A stretch of DNA of 64,000 bases. Origin: Mycobacterium aquaticum (GTDB lineage Bacteria; Actinomycetota; Actinomycetes; Mycobacteriales; Mycobacteriaceae). Under the pieces are notes generated by a model. That model was not told the DNA's origin, ran no database searches, and worked only from the letters and a program-made list of their open reading frames with translations. Of the stretch, positions 15,890 through 23,567 are shown in pieces. The stretch covers positions 124,001 through 188,000 of the forward strand of contig NZ_MVHF01000006.1 of NCBI RefSeq assembly GCF_002086485.1, written 5' to 3'. A program made the translations under genes and the position numbers. The first letter of the stretch is position 1, and every line of letters begins with the position of its first letter.

Positions 15890-16872
15890 AGCCCTTCGAC
15901 TTTCACCACGCGCGCGATATCGATGACGCCCTCGAGCGTGCCGAGGCCGGCGCCCGGTTCTACGCGGGCGGCACGAATCTGCTGGACTTGATGAAGCTGG
16001 GCGTCGAAACCCCGTCGTCGTTGGTCGACATCGGCAAGCTCGGACTCGCCACGATCACCCCGACCGACCGTGGCGGTGTGTTGATCGGCGCCGGTGCCAC
16101 CAACAGTGCGATCGCCAATCACCGCCTGATCCGTAGCCAGTACCCGGTGATCTCGCACGCGATCCTGTCCGGCGCGACGACTCAGCTGCGGAACATGGCC
16201 ACCGCAGGTGGAAATCTGATGCAACGGACCCGCTGCCCGTACTTCATGGAGGCGTCGTTCGCCGCATGCAACAAACGCCGACCCGGTTCGGGATGCGGTT
16301 CGCTCGCCGGGTTCAACCGTGAGCACGCGCTGTTCGGTGCCAGTGAGTCGTGCGTGGCGGTGCATCCGTCCGATATGGCGGTGGCGCTGGCGATCCTCGA
16401 TGCCGTGGTACACGTCGCATCGCGCACCGGTTCCCGGGCGATCCCGCTGACGCAGTTCTTTCGGTTGCCCGGGGACGCTCCGCAGACCGACAACACGGTG
16501 CAGCCCGGCGAATTGATCACCGGGATCGAACTCCCGCCATCCTCATTCGCCCGCCACAGTTGGTATCTCAAGGTACGTGACCGACACAGCTATGCGTTCG
16601 CCCTGGTTTCGGTCGCCGTCGGACTGACCATCTCCGATGGCATCGTCACATCAGCCGCCATCGCACTGGGCGGTGTGGCTGCCAGACCGTGGCGCGTCCC
16701 CGAAGCCAAGTCGGCCCTCGTGGGTGAGCCGGCCACCACCGAGAGCTTCACCAGCGCGGCAGAACTCGCCATGGCCGGGGCAAAGCCGTTGGGCCAGAAT
16801 GCGTTCAAGGTCGATCTCGGCAAACACAGTGTCGTGCGGGCGCTGCGCCGAGCGAGCACACTGCAACGGTGA
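15886..16872 (+). CDS. FAD subunit of the molybdenum hydroxylase with extra [4Fe-4S] cysteines
   Basis: A 328-residue FAD-binding subunit (PCMH-type). FAD contacts are expected in FYAGGTNLLDLMK and TAGGNLMQRTRC. Cys117, Cys128, Cys137 and Cys156 (RCPYFMEASFAAC, GSGC, ESC) match the four-cysteine pattern that in E. coli PaoB (YagS) holds an additional [4Fe-4S] cluster; ordinary CoxM-type subunits lack it. This places the complex in the PaoABC class, whose E. coli member oxidises aromatic aldehydes. GTG start at 15886 overlaps the preceding stop by 4 bp. No PaoD/CoxF-type chaperone gene follows in the window. Confidence 0.88.
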   Translation: MKPFDFHHARDIDDALERAEAGARFYAGGTNLLDLMKLGVETPSSLVDIGKLGLATITPTDRGGVLIGAGATNSAIANHRLIRSQYPVISHAILSGATTQLRNMATAGGNLMQRTRCPYFMEASFAACNKRRPGSGCGSLAGFNREHALFGASESCVAVHPSDMAVALAILDAVVHVASRTGSRAIPLTQFFRLPGDAPQTDNTVQPGELITGIELPPSSFARHSWYLKVRDRHSYAFALVSVAVGLTISDGIVTSAAIALGGVAARPWRVPEAKSALVGEPATTESFTSAAELAMAGAKPLGQNAFKVDLGKHSVVRALRRASTLQR

Positions 16873-16965
16873 GAGGTGCCGGCTGAAATTCGTGCAGTTT
16901 GGGTGCCAACACTCGTGGGAAACTGACAGCTGACAGTGCTGTTGCACCAGGGCCCGGGGGTGCCG

Positions 16966-18354
16966 ATGAGTGTTCTGGAGGGATTTCTCTCCACCTGGGC
17001 CGAGGCGCGTGCAACGTTCGGCCAGGGTGTGCCCCAGACGGGCGAACCCTTCAAGACCGATGGACCGCTGAGCCGGGTGCAGTCGCACCTGACTGCGGCG
17101 ACGCCGGGATCGTCCTGGTCTGGCACAGCGTCCGCCGCCTACGATGTGGCCAACACCGAACAGCGGGGCAAGGTGGCCGAGTTCGCGACCCTGGACCGCC
17201 GGATGGGCGAACAGATCGACCGCGCGGCGCGAGTGGTCGCCGGTGGCCGAAATGATCTGGACGCGGTGCGAACCTGGGTACTCGACGCCGCCGCGAAGGT
17301 TCCGCAGAACGTGGCCGGCCAGCAGATGCTGGTGCCGATCGTGAAGCGGGGCCTCAGTGACGTCGCCGATATCGTCAAACGGTCCAACGGTGAACTGAAT
17401 TCGATCGCCACGACGATCCGGGGCATCGGCAATGAATATTCCGCGCTCGGTGACCAGAAGCGCGGCAAGGGCGACCAACCCGACAAATTCGGGCCGGACA
17501 AGAACGGCCCAGACTCGGACAAACCGCCGGAGAACAAGTACGAAAAGGCGCTCAGGGATGCCGGCCTGCTCAACGGCCCTGCTGAGGGCTACTACAAGAA
17601 GTGGTTGGAGAATGCCGAACGCCGCGGTGTTCCACCAGAAGTCATCGTCGAGATCGCCCGGCGTCACCACATCACCCCGGACAGCTTCAAAGTCCTCGAC
17701 GGCATGGAAGAGGTCACCGACCCCGACGGCAAGTCCTACTTCCTCATGCCGAAAGGCACGAGTGGCGCCGATGCGCGCAGGGCAGCGCTGATGACCTACG
17801 TCCTCAACTGTGGCACGGACTACGACAAGGCCGGAAGACAGCCCGGCGTGACCAACGACTTCAAGGAAACCCCGTACTCGGCTGACGAGGTACAGCGGAT
17901 CATCGATCGACAGAATGCGAATTCGTGGAGTTACGACCAAGACGTCGGATTCGTTGACGGCAACGGTGGTCGCCTGATGACCACACCGAACGGCATGTTG
18001 ATGGGGCTCGGCGGCAACCAGCTGCAGGACATGTACAGCGAGGGCGGCGGATCCACCTGGGGCGACATCTTCATGGTCAACATCGACGATCCGACCGACG
18101 CCGCGGATCAGCTCCGCAAGATCGTCAAGTCGGGCGTCGCGTGGTATCCGGGTCCCGACGGTAACGGGTATCCCGGTGCCAACCAACTCGACCTGGATCG
18201 ACTGCTGCACCACGAGGAACGGCACTCTCAGCAGTGGGCCCGCATGGGCTACCTGGGATTCATCGACGCCTACGTGACCGGAAAGGTCATCGAGATCTTC
18301 ACCGATCATCCGATGGAGAAGGATGCCGGTCTGCACGACGGGGGTTACCGATGA
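16966..18354 (+). CDS. EspE/EspA-like ESX-associated protein with C-terminal HExxH domain
   Basis: A 462-residue protein without a signal peptide. Residues 1-160 are helical and resemble EspA/EspE-type ESX substrates: MSVLEGFLSTWAEARATFG, a WSG turn at 51-53, and VAEFATLDRRMGEQIDRAARVV. A charged Gly/Pro/Asp/Lys-rich linker (163-190) joins it to a C-terminal region of about 270 residues. That region has HEERH at 416-420, a zinc-metallopeptidase-type HExxH, followed by SQQW and an acidic tail EKDAGLHDGGY. I infer a type VII-secreted effector or cell-wall-acting enzyme. ATG at 16966 matches the family N-terminus; a GTG 30 bases upstream is possible. The lipoprotein gene overlaps its stop by 4 bp. 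Confidence 0.72.
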   Translation: MSVLEGFLSTWAEARATFGQGVPQTGEPFKTDGPLSRVQSHLTAATPGSSWSGTASAAYDVANTEQRGKVAEFATLDRRMGEQIDRAARVVAGGRNDLDAVRTWVLDAAAKVPQNVAGQQMLVPIVKRGLSDVADIVKRSNGELNSIATTIRGIGNEYSALGDQKRGKGDQPDKFGPDKNGPDSDKPPENKYEKALRDAGLLNGPAEGYYKKWLENAERRGVPPEVIVEIARRHHITPDSFKVLDGMEEVTDPDGKSYFLMPKGTSGADARRAALMTYVLNCGTDYDKAGRQPGVTNDFKETPYSADEVQRIIDRQNANSWSYDQDVGFVDGNGGRLMTTPNGMLMGLGGNQLQDMYSEGGGSTWGDIFMVNIDDPTDAADQLRKIVKSGVAWYPGPDGNGYPGANQLDLDRLLHHEERHSQQWARMGYLGFIDAYVTGKVIEIFTDHPMEKDAGLHDGGYR

Positions 18355-19331
18355 TTCGGCGCGTCAACGTCGCGATCGCACTCATCACGTTGCTGGTGTC
18401 CGTGTTGGTTGCGTGCGACAAACACGACTGGAAACACGTCCAGGGCGCTCCGTCGCTGCGACCGGCATTCGGCGCCCGGGTGACCGACGGACAGCTGCAG
18501 ATCTGGATGGGATCACGCTGCGACCACGCGCGCGAGGTGAACCTGGAATTCACGCCTGGCACGACGTTGGTTCTCTCAGCACCGGAGCATCACTGGGTCT
18601 CGGTCGATCGGCTCACCCTCGGTGGCCCATACCCCGGCCTACGCGTCACAGAACCGTTGCCCGATGAATTCGATTGGCACACCGCAGAGAAACTGAAGAT
18701 CTGGGTCAACGGCGACCCCGGCAGCCTGGGCGCACAAACCAATCTCGCTGTAGTGCGCGAGGAATCCGCGAAACACCCCGACGACACCTATTGGTTCCAG
18801 GACGTCGGCTGGCTCAACCCGGCCCAGGTCGCCGAACAGGATGCCAAGACCTTCCTCGCTCTCTGCACCCCCGACCCTGCGTACAAGTCACCGGTTCCGA
18901 CGGTATTCGGAGTACGGGAAACCGATGGTCTGCTACGCATCTGGACCGGATCGCCCTGCCCGGGCACCATCGCGGCCACGGTCATCTTCGAGCCCAGCGG
19001 CGTTGAGTTGGTTCTCAACGCACGCAACGGAACAGGGGTCGATTTCCAGCGGTACACGGTCGGCGAGCCCATTGCCGACATGGAGGTATCCAGAGCACTG
19101 CCCAAGGACTTCGATTGGACCGGACAACGGGAGCTGCAGCTGAGTCTCTCGCGTACCGATCCCGGCACCGGGCCGCAGCGCGTCGATCTCGGCGTCGTGC
19201 GCGCGGAATCCGCGAACCATCCCGCCGACACCTACTACTTCCAGGGCATCGGGTGGCTCAACCCCGCGCAGGTCGCCGAACAGGACGGCAAAACCTTCCT
19301 GGCGACATGTACCCGGGACCCGAAAAAGTAA
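18351..19331 (+). CDS. Lipoprotein of two tandem homologous domains, coupled to the EspE-like gene
   Basis: A 326-residue protein with signal peptide and lipobox LVAC (Cys22). The mature part is an internal duplication: residues about 30-170 and 171-326 share the framework (V/R)TDG.L.IW.GS.C, EF.P...LVL, P.DFDW, VVR.ESA.HP.DTY.FQ..GWLNPAQVAEQD.KTFLA.CT.DP. Each repeat has two conserved Cys that could form a disulfide. I do not recognise the family. Start ATG overlaps the upstream TGA, so the two proteins are made together; an anchored partner or immunity protein for the HExxH protein is a reasonable guess. Confidence 0.75.
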   Translation: MIRRVNVAIALITLLVSVLVACDKHDWKHVQGAPSLRPAFGARVTDGQLQIWMGSRCDHAREVNLEFTPGTTLVLSAPEHHWVSVDRLTLGGPYPGLRVTEPLPDEFDWHTAEKLKIWVNGDPGSLGAQTNLAVVREESAKHPDDTYWFQDVGWLNPAQVAEQDAKTFLALCTPDPAYKSPVPTVFGVRETDGLLRIWTGSPCPGTIAATVIFEPSGVELVLNARNGTGVDFQRYTVGEPIADMEVSRALPKDFDWTGQRELQLSLSRTDPGTGPQRVDLGVVRAESANHPADTYYFQGIGWLNPAQVAEQDGKTFLATCTRDPKK

Positions 19332-19394
19332 GCGCGAGCAGACACTCCTGAACCCGACACGCCGTTGTGCTGGTACCGGAGTGCCTGCTCGCGC
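19332..19394. terminator. Long hairpin between convergent genes (GAGCAG-type)
   Basis: Two 17-base arms, 19332-19348 and 19378-19394, pair at 16 of 17 positions (arm GCGCGAGCAGACACTCC) around a 29-base loop. It occupies the 70-bp gap between the lipoprotein and the convergent SDR gene, so a bidirectional terminator is likely. The arm resembles that of the hairpin at 24650-24707. Confidence 0.7.
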
Positions 19395-19401
19395 GAAGAG
19401 C

Positions 19402-20307
19402 TTAGGCCCCGTAAACCGGAACCGCGGGACGGGCCTTGGCCAACAGATCGGAGACCACGGGCGCCAACTCGGCCGGATCCCACTTCGCGCCCTTATCGAT
19501 CTGCGGTCCGTGCGCCCAGCCCTCCGCGACGCGGATCTTGCCGCCCTCGACCTCGAACATCTTGCCGGTGACGTCTTTTGACTCGGCGCTGCCCAGCCAT
19601 ACCACGAGCGGTGAGATGTTCTCCGGCGCCATCGCGTCGAATTCGGCGTCCTGCGTCGCCATCATCTCGGCGAACACCGTCTCGGTCATCCGGGTGCGGG
19701 CCGACGGCGCGATGGCGTTCACGGTGACGCCGTAGCGCCCCATCTCGGCGGCGGCCACCAGCGTCAGAGCTGCGATACCCGCCTTGGCTGCACTGTAATT
19801 CGCCTGTCCGACACTGCCTTGCAGGCCGGCACCGGAGCTGGTGTTGATGATGCGGGCATCAACCGTGTTGCCCGCCTTGGACTGGGCGCGCCAATAGGCT
19901 GCCGCGTGCTTCATGGTGGCGAAGTGCCCCTTGAGGTGCACGGCGGTGACGGCGTCGAACTCCTCTTCGGAGGTGTTGGCGAACATGCGGTCCCGCACGA
20001 TGCCCGCGTTGTTGACCAGAACGTCGAGGCCGCCGAACGCGTCGACGGCAGTTTGGATGAGGCCTTCGGCCTGCGCCCAGTCCGCGACGTTGGCGCCGCT
20101 GGTGACAGCTTCGCCACCGGCAGCGATGATTTCGTCGACCACGTTCTGTGCGGCGCTGCCGCCGCCTGCGGGCGAGCCGTCCAGGCCGACGCCGATATCG
20201 TTGACCACGACACGGGCCCCTTCGGCGGCGAACGCGAGCGCATGCGCGCGTCCGATACCGCCGCCTGCGCCCGTCACGATGACCACGCGGCCGTCAAGCA
20301 AACCCAT
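19402..20307 (-). CDS. Short-chain dehydrogenase of the KstR2 locus (Rv3548c-like)
   Basis: A 301-residue SDR with cofactor motif TGAGGGIGRAHALAFAAEGA, NNAG, Ser in INTSSGAGLQG and YSAAK. The long insertion after the cofactor site (GVGLDGSPAGGGSAAQNVVDEI) and C-terminal extension are like multifunctional-enzyme-type hydroxyacyl dehydrogenases. Order and orientation match M. tuberculosis Rv3548c beside Rv3549c and divergent echA20. It probably acts in steroid ring C/D or side-chain catabolism; exact step not established to my knowledge. It is separated from the next SDR gene by 12 bp and so is in one operon with it. Confidence 0.85.
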   Translation of the reverse strand: MGLLDGRVVIVTGAGGGIGRAHALAFAAEGARVVVNDIGVGLDGSPAGGGSAAQNVVDEIIAAGGEAVTSGANVADWAQAEGLIQTAVDAFGGLDVLVNNAGIVRDRMFANTSEEEFDAVTAVHLKGHFATMKHAAAYWRAQSKAGNTVDARIINTSSGAGLQGSVGQANYSAAKAGIAALTLVAAAEMGRYGVTVNAIAPSARTRMTETVFAEMMATQDAEFDAMAPENISPLVVWLGSAESKDVTGKMFEVEGGKIRVAEGWAHGPQIDKGAKWDPAELAPVVSDLLAKARPAVPVYGA

Positions 20308-20319
20308 TCCTGTTTCTCC

Positions 20320-21099
20320 TTATTTGTTCGCGGTGGAAGCTGCCAGGTACTGCGGTGGCTCACCGCCACCGTGGACTTCGAGGGTCGCCCCACTGATGTA
20401 GGACGCCGCGTCGGACGTCAAGAAGGCTGCGGCCCAACCGATGTCGGCCGGTTTGGCCAGGCGGCCCAGCGGTACGGTGGCGGCCACTGCCGCCACGGAT
20501 TCGGCGTCGCCGTAGAACAATTCGGACTGCTCGGTCTCGACCATGCCGACCACCACGGAGTTCACCCGGACCTTGGGCGCCCACTCGACGGCCAGGGTCG
20601 CGGTCAGGTTGTCCACCCCGGCCTTGGCGGCACCGTAGGCCGCGGTTCCCGGTGTGGGCCTGCGGCCGCTGACACTGGAGATATTGATGATCGAGCCGCC
20701 GCCGTCCTGATTCTGCATCACGGCATTGGCGTGTTGGGAAACCGACAGCGGGCCGAGCAGATTGAGCTCGATGATCTTGGTGCTGAACTTCGCCGACGCG
20801 TCGGCGGCCGCCACATAGGGCGAGCCGCCGGCGTTGTTGACCACGACGTCCAGCCGGCCGTGCTCTGCGACCACCGCATCGATCATCGCCTTCACCGAGT
20901 CGTCGTCCCGGACGTCGCAGCTGTGGAACTCGTACGGCAGCCCCTCGACGGGACGGCGCGCGCAGGTCACCACAGTGGCACCCTGACCGGCGAAAACAGC
21001 GCTGATTCCGGCACCGACCCCTCGTACTCCGCCGGTGACCAGCACCACTTTGCCGGTCAGGCCCAAATTGATGGCACCGCCTTCTGGCGTATCTCTCAC
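20320..21099 (-). CDS. Short-chain dehydrogenase of the KstR2 locus (Rv3549c-like)
   Basis: A 259-residue SDR: TGGVRGVGAGISAVF cofactor motif, NNAG, ISSVSG and YGAAK. The conserved SDR body begins with GLTGKVVLVTGG, so I take the GTG at 21099; the longer frame would run through the operator and into echA20. No clear ribosome site precedes this GTG, so the transcript may be leaderless with the promoter overlapping the KstR2 box 15 bp upstream. It heads the two-SDR operon divergent from echA20, as in M. tuberculosis. Probably reduces or oxidises a hydroxyacyl-type steroid intermediate. Confidence 0.83.
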   Translation of the reverse strand: MRDTPEGGAINLGLTGKVVLVTGGVRGVGAGISAVFAGQGATVVTCARRPVEGLPYEFHSCDVRDDDSVKAMIDAVVAEHGRLDVVVNNAGGSPYVAAADASAKFSTKIIELNLLGPLSVSQHANAVMQNQDGGGSIINISSVSGRRPTPGTAAYGAAKAGVDNLTATLAVEWAPKVRVNSVVVGMVETEQSELFYGDAESVAAVAATVPLGRLAKPADIGWAAAFLTSDAASYISGATLEVHGGGEPPQYLAASTANK

Positions 21100-21113
21100 T
21101 GTGCTAGCGTACC

Positions 21114-21129
21114 AAGCAAGTGCTTGCTT
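21114..21129. promoter_or_regulatory. KstR2 operator
   Basis: AAGCAAGTGCTTGCTT is an inverted repeat (AAGCAAG / CTTGCTT, 2-bp centre) that fits the published KstR2 consensus AnCAAGnnCTTGnT. It lies in the 61-bp divergent gap and can repress both operons. KstR2 is released by HIP-CoA, the CoA thioester of the cholesterol ring C/D intermediate. Confidence 0.92.
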
Positions 21130-21160
21130 AGGTAGCGACGACGGAACGATCAGGAAACCA

Positions 21161-21916
21161 ATGACGATCACATCCACCACTGTCGAACCGGGCATCGTCT
21201 CGGTCACCGTGAACTACCCACCCGTCAACGCCATCCCGTCGCGGGGATGGTTCGAGCTGGCCGACGCCATCACGGCAGCGGGCCGGGACCGCAGCACCCA
21301 CGTGGTGATCCTGCGAGCCGAGGGCCGTGGATTCAACGCCGGTGTCGACATCAAGGAGATGCAGAACACCGAGGGATTCACCGCACTGATCGATGCCAAC
21401 CGCGGCTGCTACGCGGCCTTCAAGGCGGTCTACGAATGCGAAGTACCGGTGATCGCGGCGGTCAACGGGTTCTGCGTCGGCGGCGGCATCGGCCTGGTCG
21501 GCAACGCCGACGTCATCGTCGCCTCCGACGACGCCAAATTCGGCCTGCCCGAGGTGGAACGCGGCGCCCTCGGCGCGGCCACGCACCTGTCACGCCTGGT
21601 GCCGCAACACATGATGCGGCGGTTGTTCTTCACCGCCGCCACCGTCGACGCCGAAACCCTGCACCACTTCGGCTCGGTGCACGAGGTGGTGCCGCGCGCC
21701 GAGCTCGACGAGGCCGCGCTGCGGGTTGCGCGCGACATCGCCAGCAAGGACACCCGGGTGATCCGGGCGGCCAAGGAGGCGCTGAACTTCATCGACGTGC
21801 AACCGGTCAACGCGAGATACCGCATGGAGCAAGGCTTTACATTCGAACTCAACCTGTCCGGCGTGTCCGACGAGCACCGCGACGCGTTCGCCGGCACTTC
21901 CAAGGGGAAAGAATGA
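21161..21916 (+). CDS. echA20: Enoyl-CoA hydratase-family ring-opening enzyme EchA20
   Basis: A 251-residue crotonase-fold protein. Oxyanion-hole segments are GRGFNAGVDIKEMQ and NGFCVGGGIGLVGNADVIVAS. In M. tuberculosis, EchA20 (Rv3550) hydrolytically opens ring D of HIEC-CoA during cholesterol, cholate and HIP degradation. The assignment rests on family plus the invariant order echA20-ipdA-ipdB-ipdC and the KstR2 box upstream. ATG at 21161 has AGGAAA just before it. Stop overlaps ipdA start (ATGA), so the four genes form a coupled operon. Confidence 0.9.
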   Translation: MTITSTTVEPGIVSVTVNYPPVNAIPSRGWFELADAITAAGRDRSTHVVILRAEGRGFNAGVDIKEMQNTEGFTALIDANRGCYAAFKAVYECEVPVIAAVNGFCVGGGIGLVGNADVIVASDDAKFGLPEVERGALGAATHLSRLVPQHMMRRLFFTAATVDAETLHHFGSVHEVVPRAELDEAALRVARDIASKDTRVIRAAKEALNFIDVQPVNARYRMEQGFTFELNLSGVSDEHRDAFAGTSKGKE

Positions 21917-22818
21917 CCGATAAGAGAACAACTCTCGACGAGGCCGTCGCGTCGATCGAAAGCGGCATGACCATCGGCATCGGCGGCTGGGGCTCGCGGC
22001 GCAAGCCCATGGCCGTCGTCCGTGCCCTGCTGCGCACCGACGTCACGGACCTGACCGTGGTCACCTACGGCGGTCCGGACCTGGGCCTGCTGTGCTCGGC
22101 AGGCAAGGTCAAGCGCGTCTACTACGGCTTCGTGTCACTGGATTCGCCGCCGTTCTACGACCCGTGGTTCGCCAAGGCCCGCACCAGCGGCGCCATCGAG
22201 GCCCGCGAGATGGACGAGGGCATGCTGCGCTGCGGCCTGCAGGCGGCCGCCCAGCGGCTGCCGTTCCTGCCGATCCGCGCCGGGCTCGGCAGCGACGTCC
22301 GCGCCTTCTGGGGCGACGAGCTCAAGACCGTCACGTCGCCGTATCCGACCGACGGTGCCTACGAAGAACTGATCGCGATGCCCGCACTGAACCTCGACGC
22401 GGCGTTCGTCCACATGAATCTCGGTGATGCCCAAGGCAATGCCGCCTACACCGGAATCGACCCGTACTTCGACGACTTGTTCCTGATGGCAGCCACGCGG
22501 CGCATCCTCACTGTCGAACGCGTCGTGTCCACCGAAGAACTCGTCAAAGCCGTTCCGACGCAGGCCCTCCTGATCAACCGGATGATGGTCGATTCCGTGG
22601 TGGAGGCTCCGAACGGCGCCCACTTCACCACCAACGAGCCCGACTATCGACGCGACGAGAAGTTCCAACGCCACTACGCGGAAGCCGCAGCCTCCGACGA
22701 GACGTGGGCCGAGTTCGTCAAGACGTATCTGTCGGGCAGCGAGCTCGACTACCAGGCCGCGGTCCGCAAGTTCGCCGCGGACGCGAGGAGCACCGAAATC
22801 AAGGAGGCCAGCAAGTGA
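21913..22818 (+). CDS. ipdA: IpdA, alpha subunit of the COCHEA-CoA ring C hydrolase
   Basis: A 301-residue class I CoA-transferase-fold alpha subunit (TIGIGGWGSRRKPMAVVRALL, VTYGGPDLGLLCSAGKV, FVHMNLGDAQGNAAY). IpdAB of M. tuberculosis (Rv3551-Rv3552) does not transfer CoA; it hydrolyses the last carbocyclic ring of COCHEA-CoA. Loss of ipdAB in related species blocks growth on steroids and is toxic on cholesterol. Overlaps the genes on either side by 4 bp. About nine residues longer than the M. tuberculosis protein as I remember it, mainly at the C-terminus. Confidence 0.92.
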   Translation: MTDKRTTLDEAVASIESGMTIGIGGWGSRRKPMAVVRALLRTDVTDLTVVTYGGPDLGLLCSAGKVKRVYYGFVSLDSPPFYDPWFAKARTSGAIEAREMDEGMLRCGLQAAAQRLPFLPIRAGLGSDVRAFWGDELKTVTSPYPTDGAYEELIAMPALNLDAAFVHMNLGDAQGNAAYTGIDPYFDDLFLMAATRRILTVERVVSTEELVKAVPTQALLINRMMVDSVVEAPNGAHFTTNEPDYRRDEKFQRHYAEAAASDETWAEFVKTYLSGSELDYQAAVRKFAADARSTEIKEASK

Positions 22819-23564
22819 TTGCCGTCACCCGGGCTGAGGTCTGCGCCGTCGCCTGCGCCGAACTGTTCCGCGACGCCGGCGAGATCATGGCCAGCCCCAT
22901 GACCACCATCGTCCAGATCGGTGCCCGGCTGGCCCGGCTGACCTTCTCCCCCGACATCGTGCTGACCGACGGTGAGGCCCGGATCATGGCCGACACCCCG
23001 GCGATCGGCGGCCCGTTCACCGTCGAGGGCTGGATGCCGTTCAACCGGGTCTTCGAGACCCTGGCCTGGGGCAAGCGCCATGTGGTGATGGGCGCCAACC
23101 AGATCGACCGCTACGGCAACCAGAACCTGTCGGCGTTCGGTCCGATCCAGCACCCGACCCGGCAGATGTTCGGCGTCCGCGGCGCGCCCGGCAACAGCAT
23201 CAACCACACCACCAGCTACTTCGTGGGCAATCACTCCAAGCGCGTATTCTGCGAGTCGGTGGACATCGTCTCCGGAATCGGCTGGGACAAGGTCGATCCG
23301 GAGAATCCGGCGTGCCGGTTCGCGAACATCTACCGCGTCGTGTCGAACCTCGGCGTGTTCGACTTCAACGGCCCCGACCACCAGATGCGCGCGGTGTCGC
23401 TGCATCCGGGCGTCGACGCCCAACAGGTTGCCGAGAATACGTCGTTCGAGGTGCACGGGCTGGACTCCGCCGAGACCACCCGCTTGGCCACCGACGAGGA
23501 ACTCAAGCTGCTGCGTGAGGTGATCGATCCGAAAGCGTTGCGGGACAAAGAGGTCAAGGTCTAA
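22815..23564 (+). CDS. ipdB: IpdB, beta subunit of the COCHEA-CoA ring C hydrolase
   Basis: A 249-residue beta subunit of the CoA-transferase fold (VTRAEVCAVACAELF, MGANQIDRYGNQN, FGVRGAPGNSINH). It forms the hetero-complex with IpdA. The GTG start at 22815 overlaps the ipdA stop (GTGA) and is preceded by AAGGAGG; longer in-frame extensions run through ipdA and are rejected. Followed after 3 bp by ipdC. Confidence 0.92.
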   Translation: MIAVTRAEVCAVACAELFRDAGEIMASPMTTIVQIGARLARLTFSPDIVLTDGEARIMADTPAIGGPFTVEGWMPFNRVFETLAWGKRHVVMGANQIDRYGNQNLSAFGPIQHPTRQMFGVRGAPGNSINHTTSYFVGNHSKRVFCESVDIVSGIGWDKVDPENPACRFANIYRVVSNLGVFDFNGPDHQMRAVSLHPGVDAQQVAENTSFEVHGLDSAETTRLATDEELKLLREVIDPKALRDKEVKV

Positions 23565-23567
23565 CCG

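Noticed and set aside
16651..18336. 561-residue open frame on the minus strand opposite the EspE-like gene
   Set aside because: Composition of an antisense shadow (Val/Gly/Arg/His-rich), no motif, no ribosome site; the plus-strand gene has clear family features and coupling.
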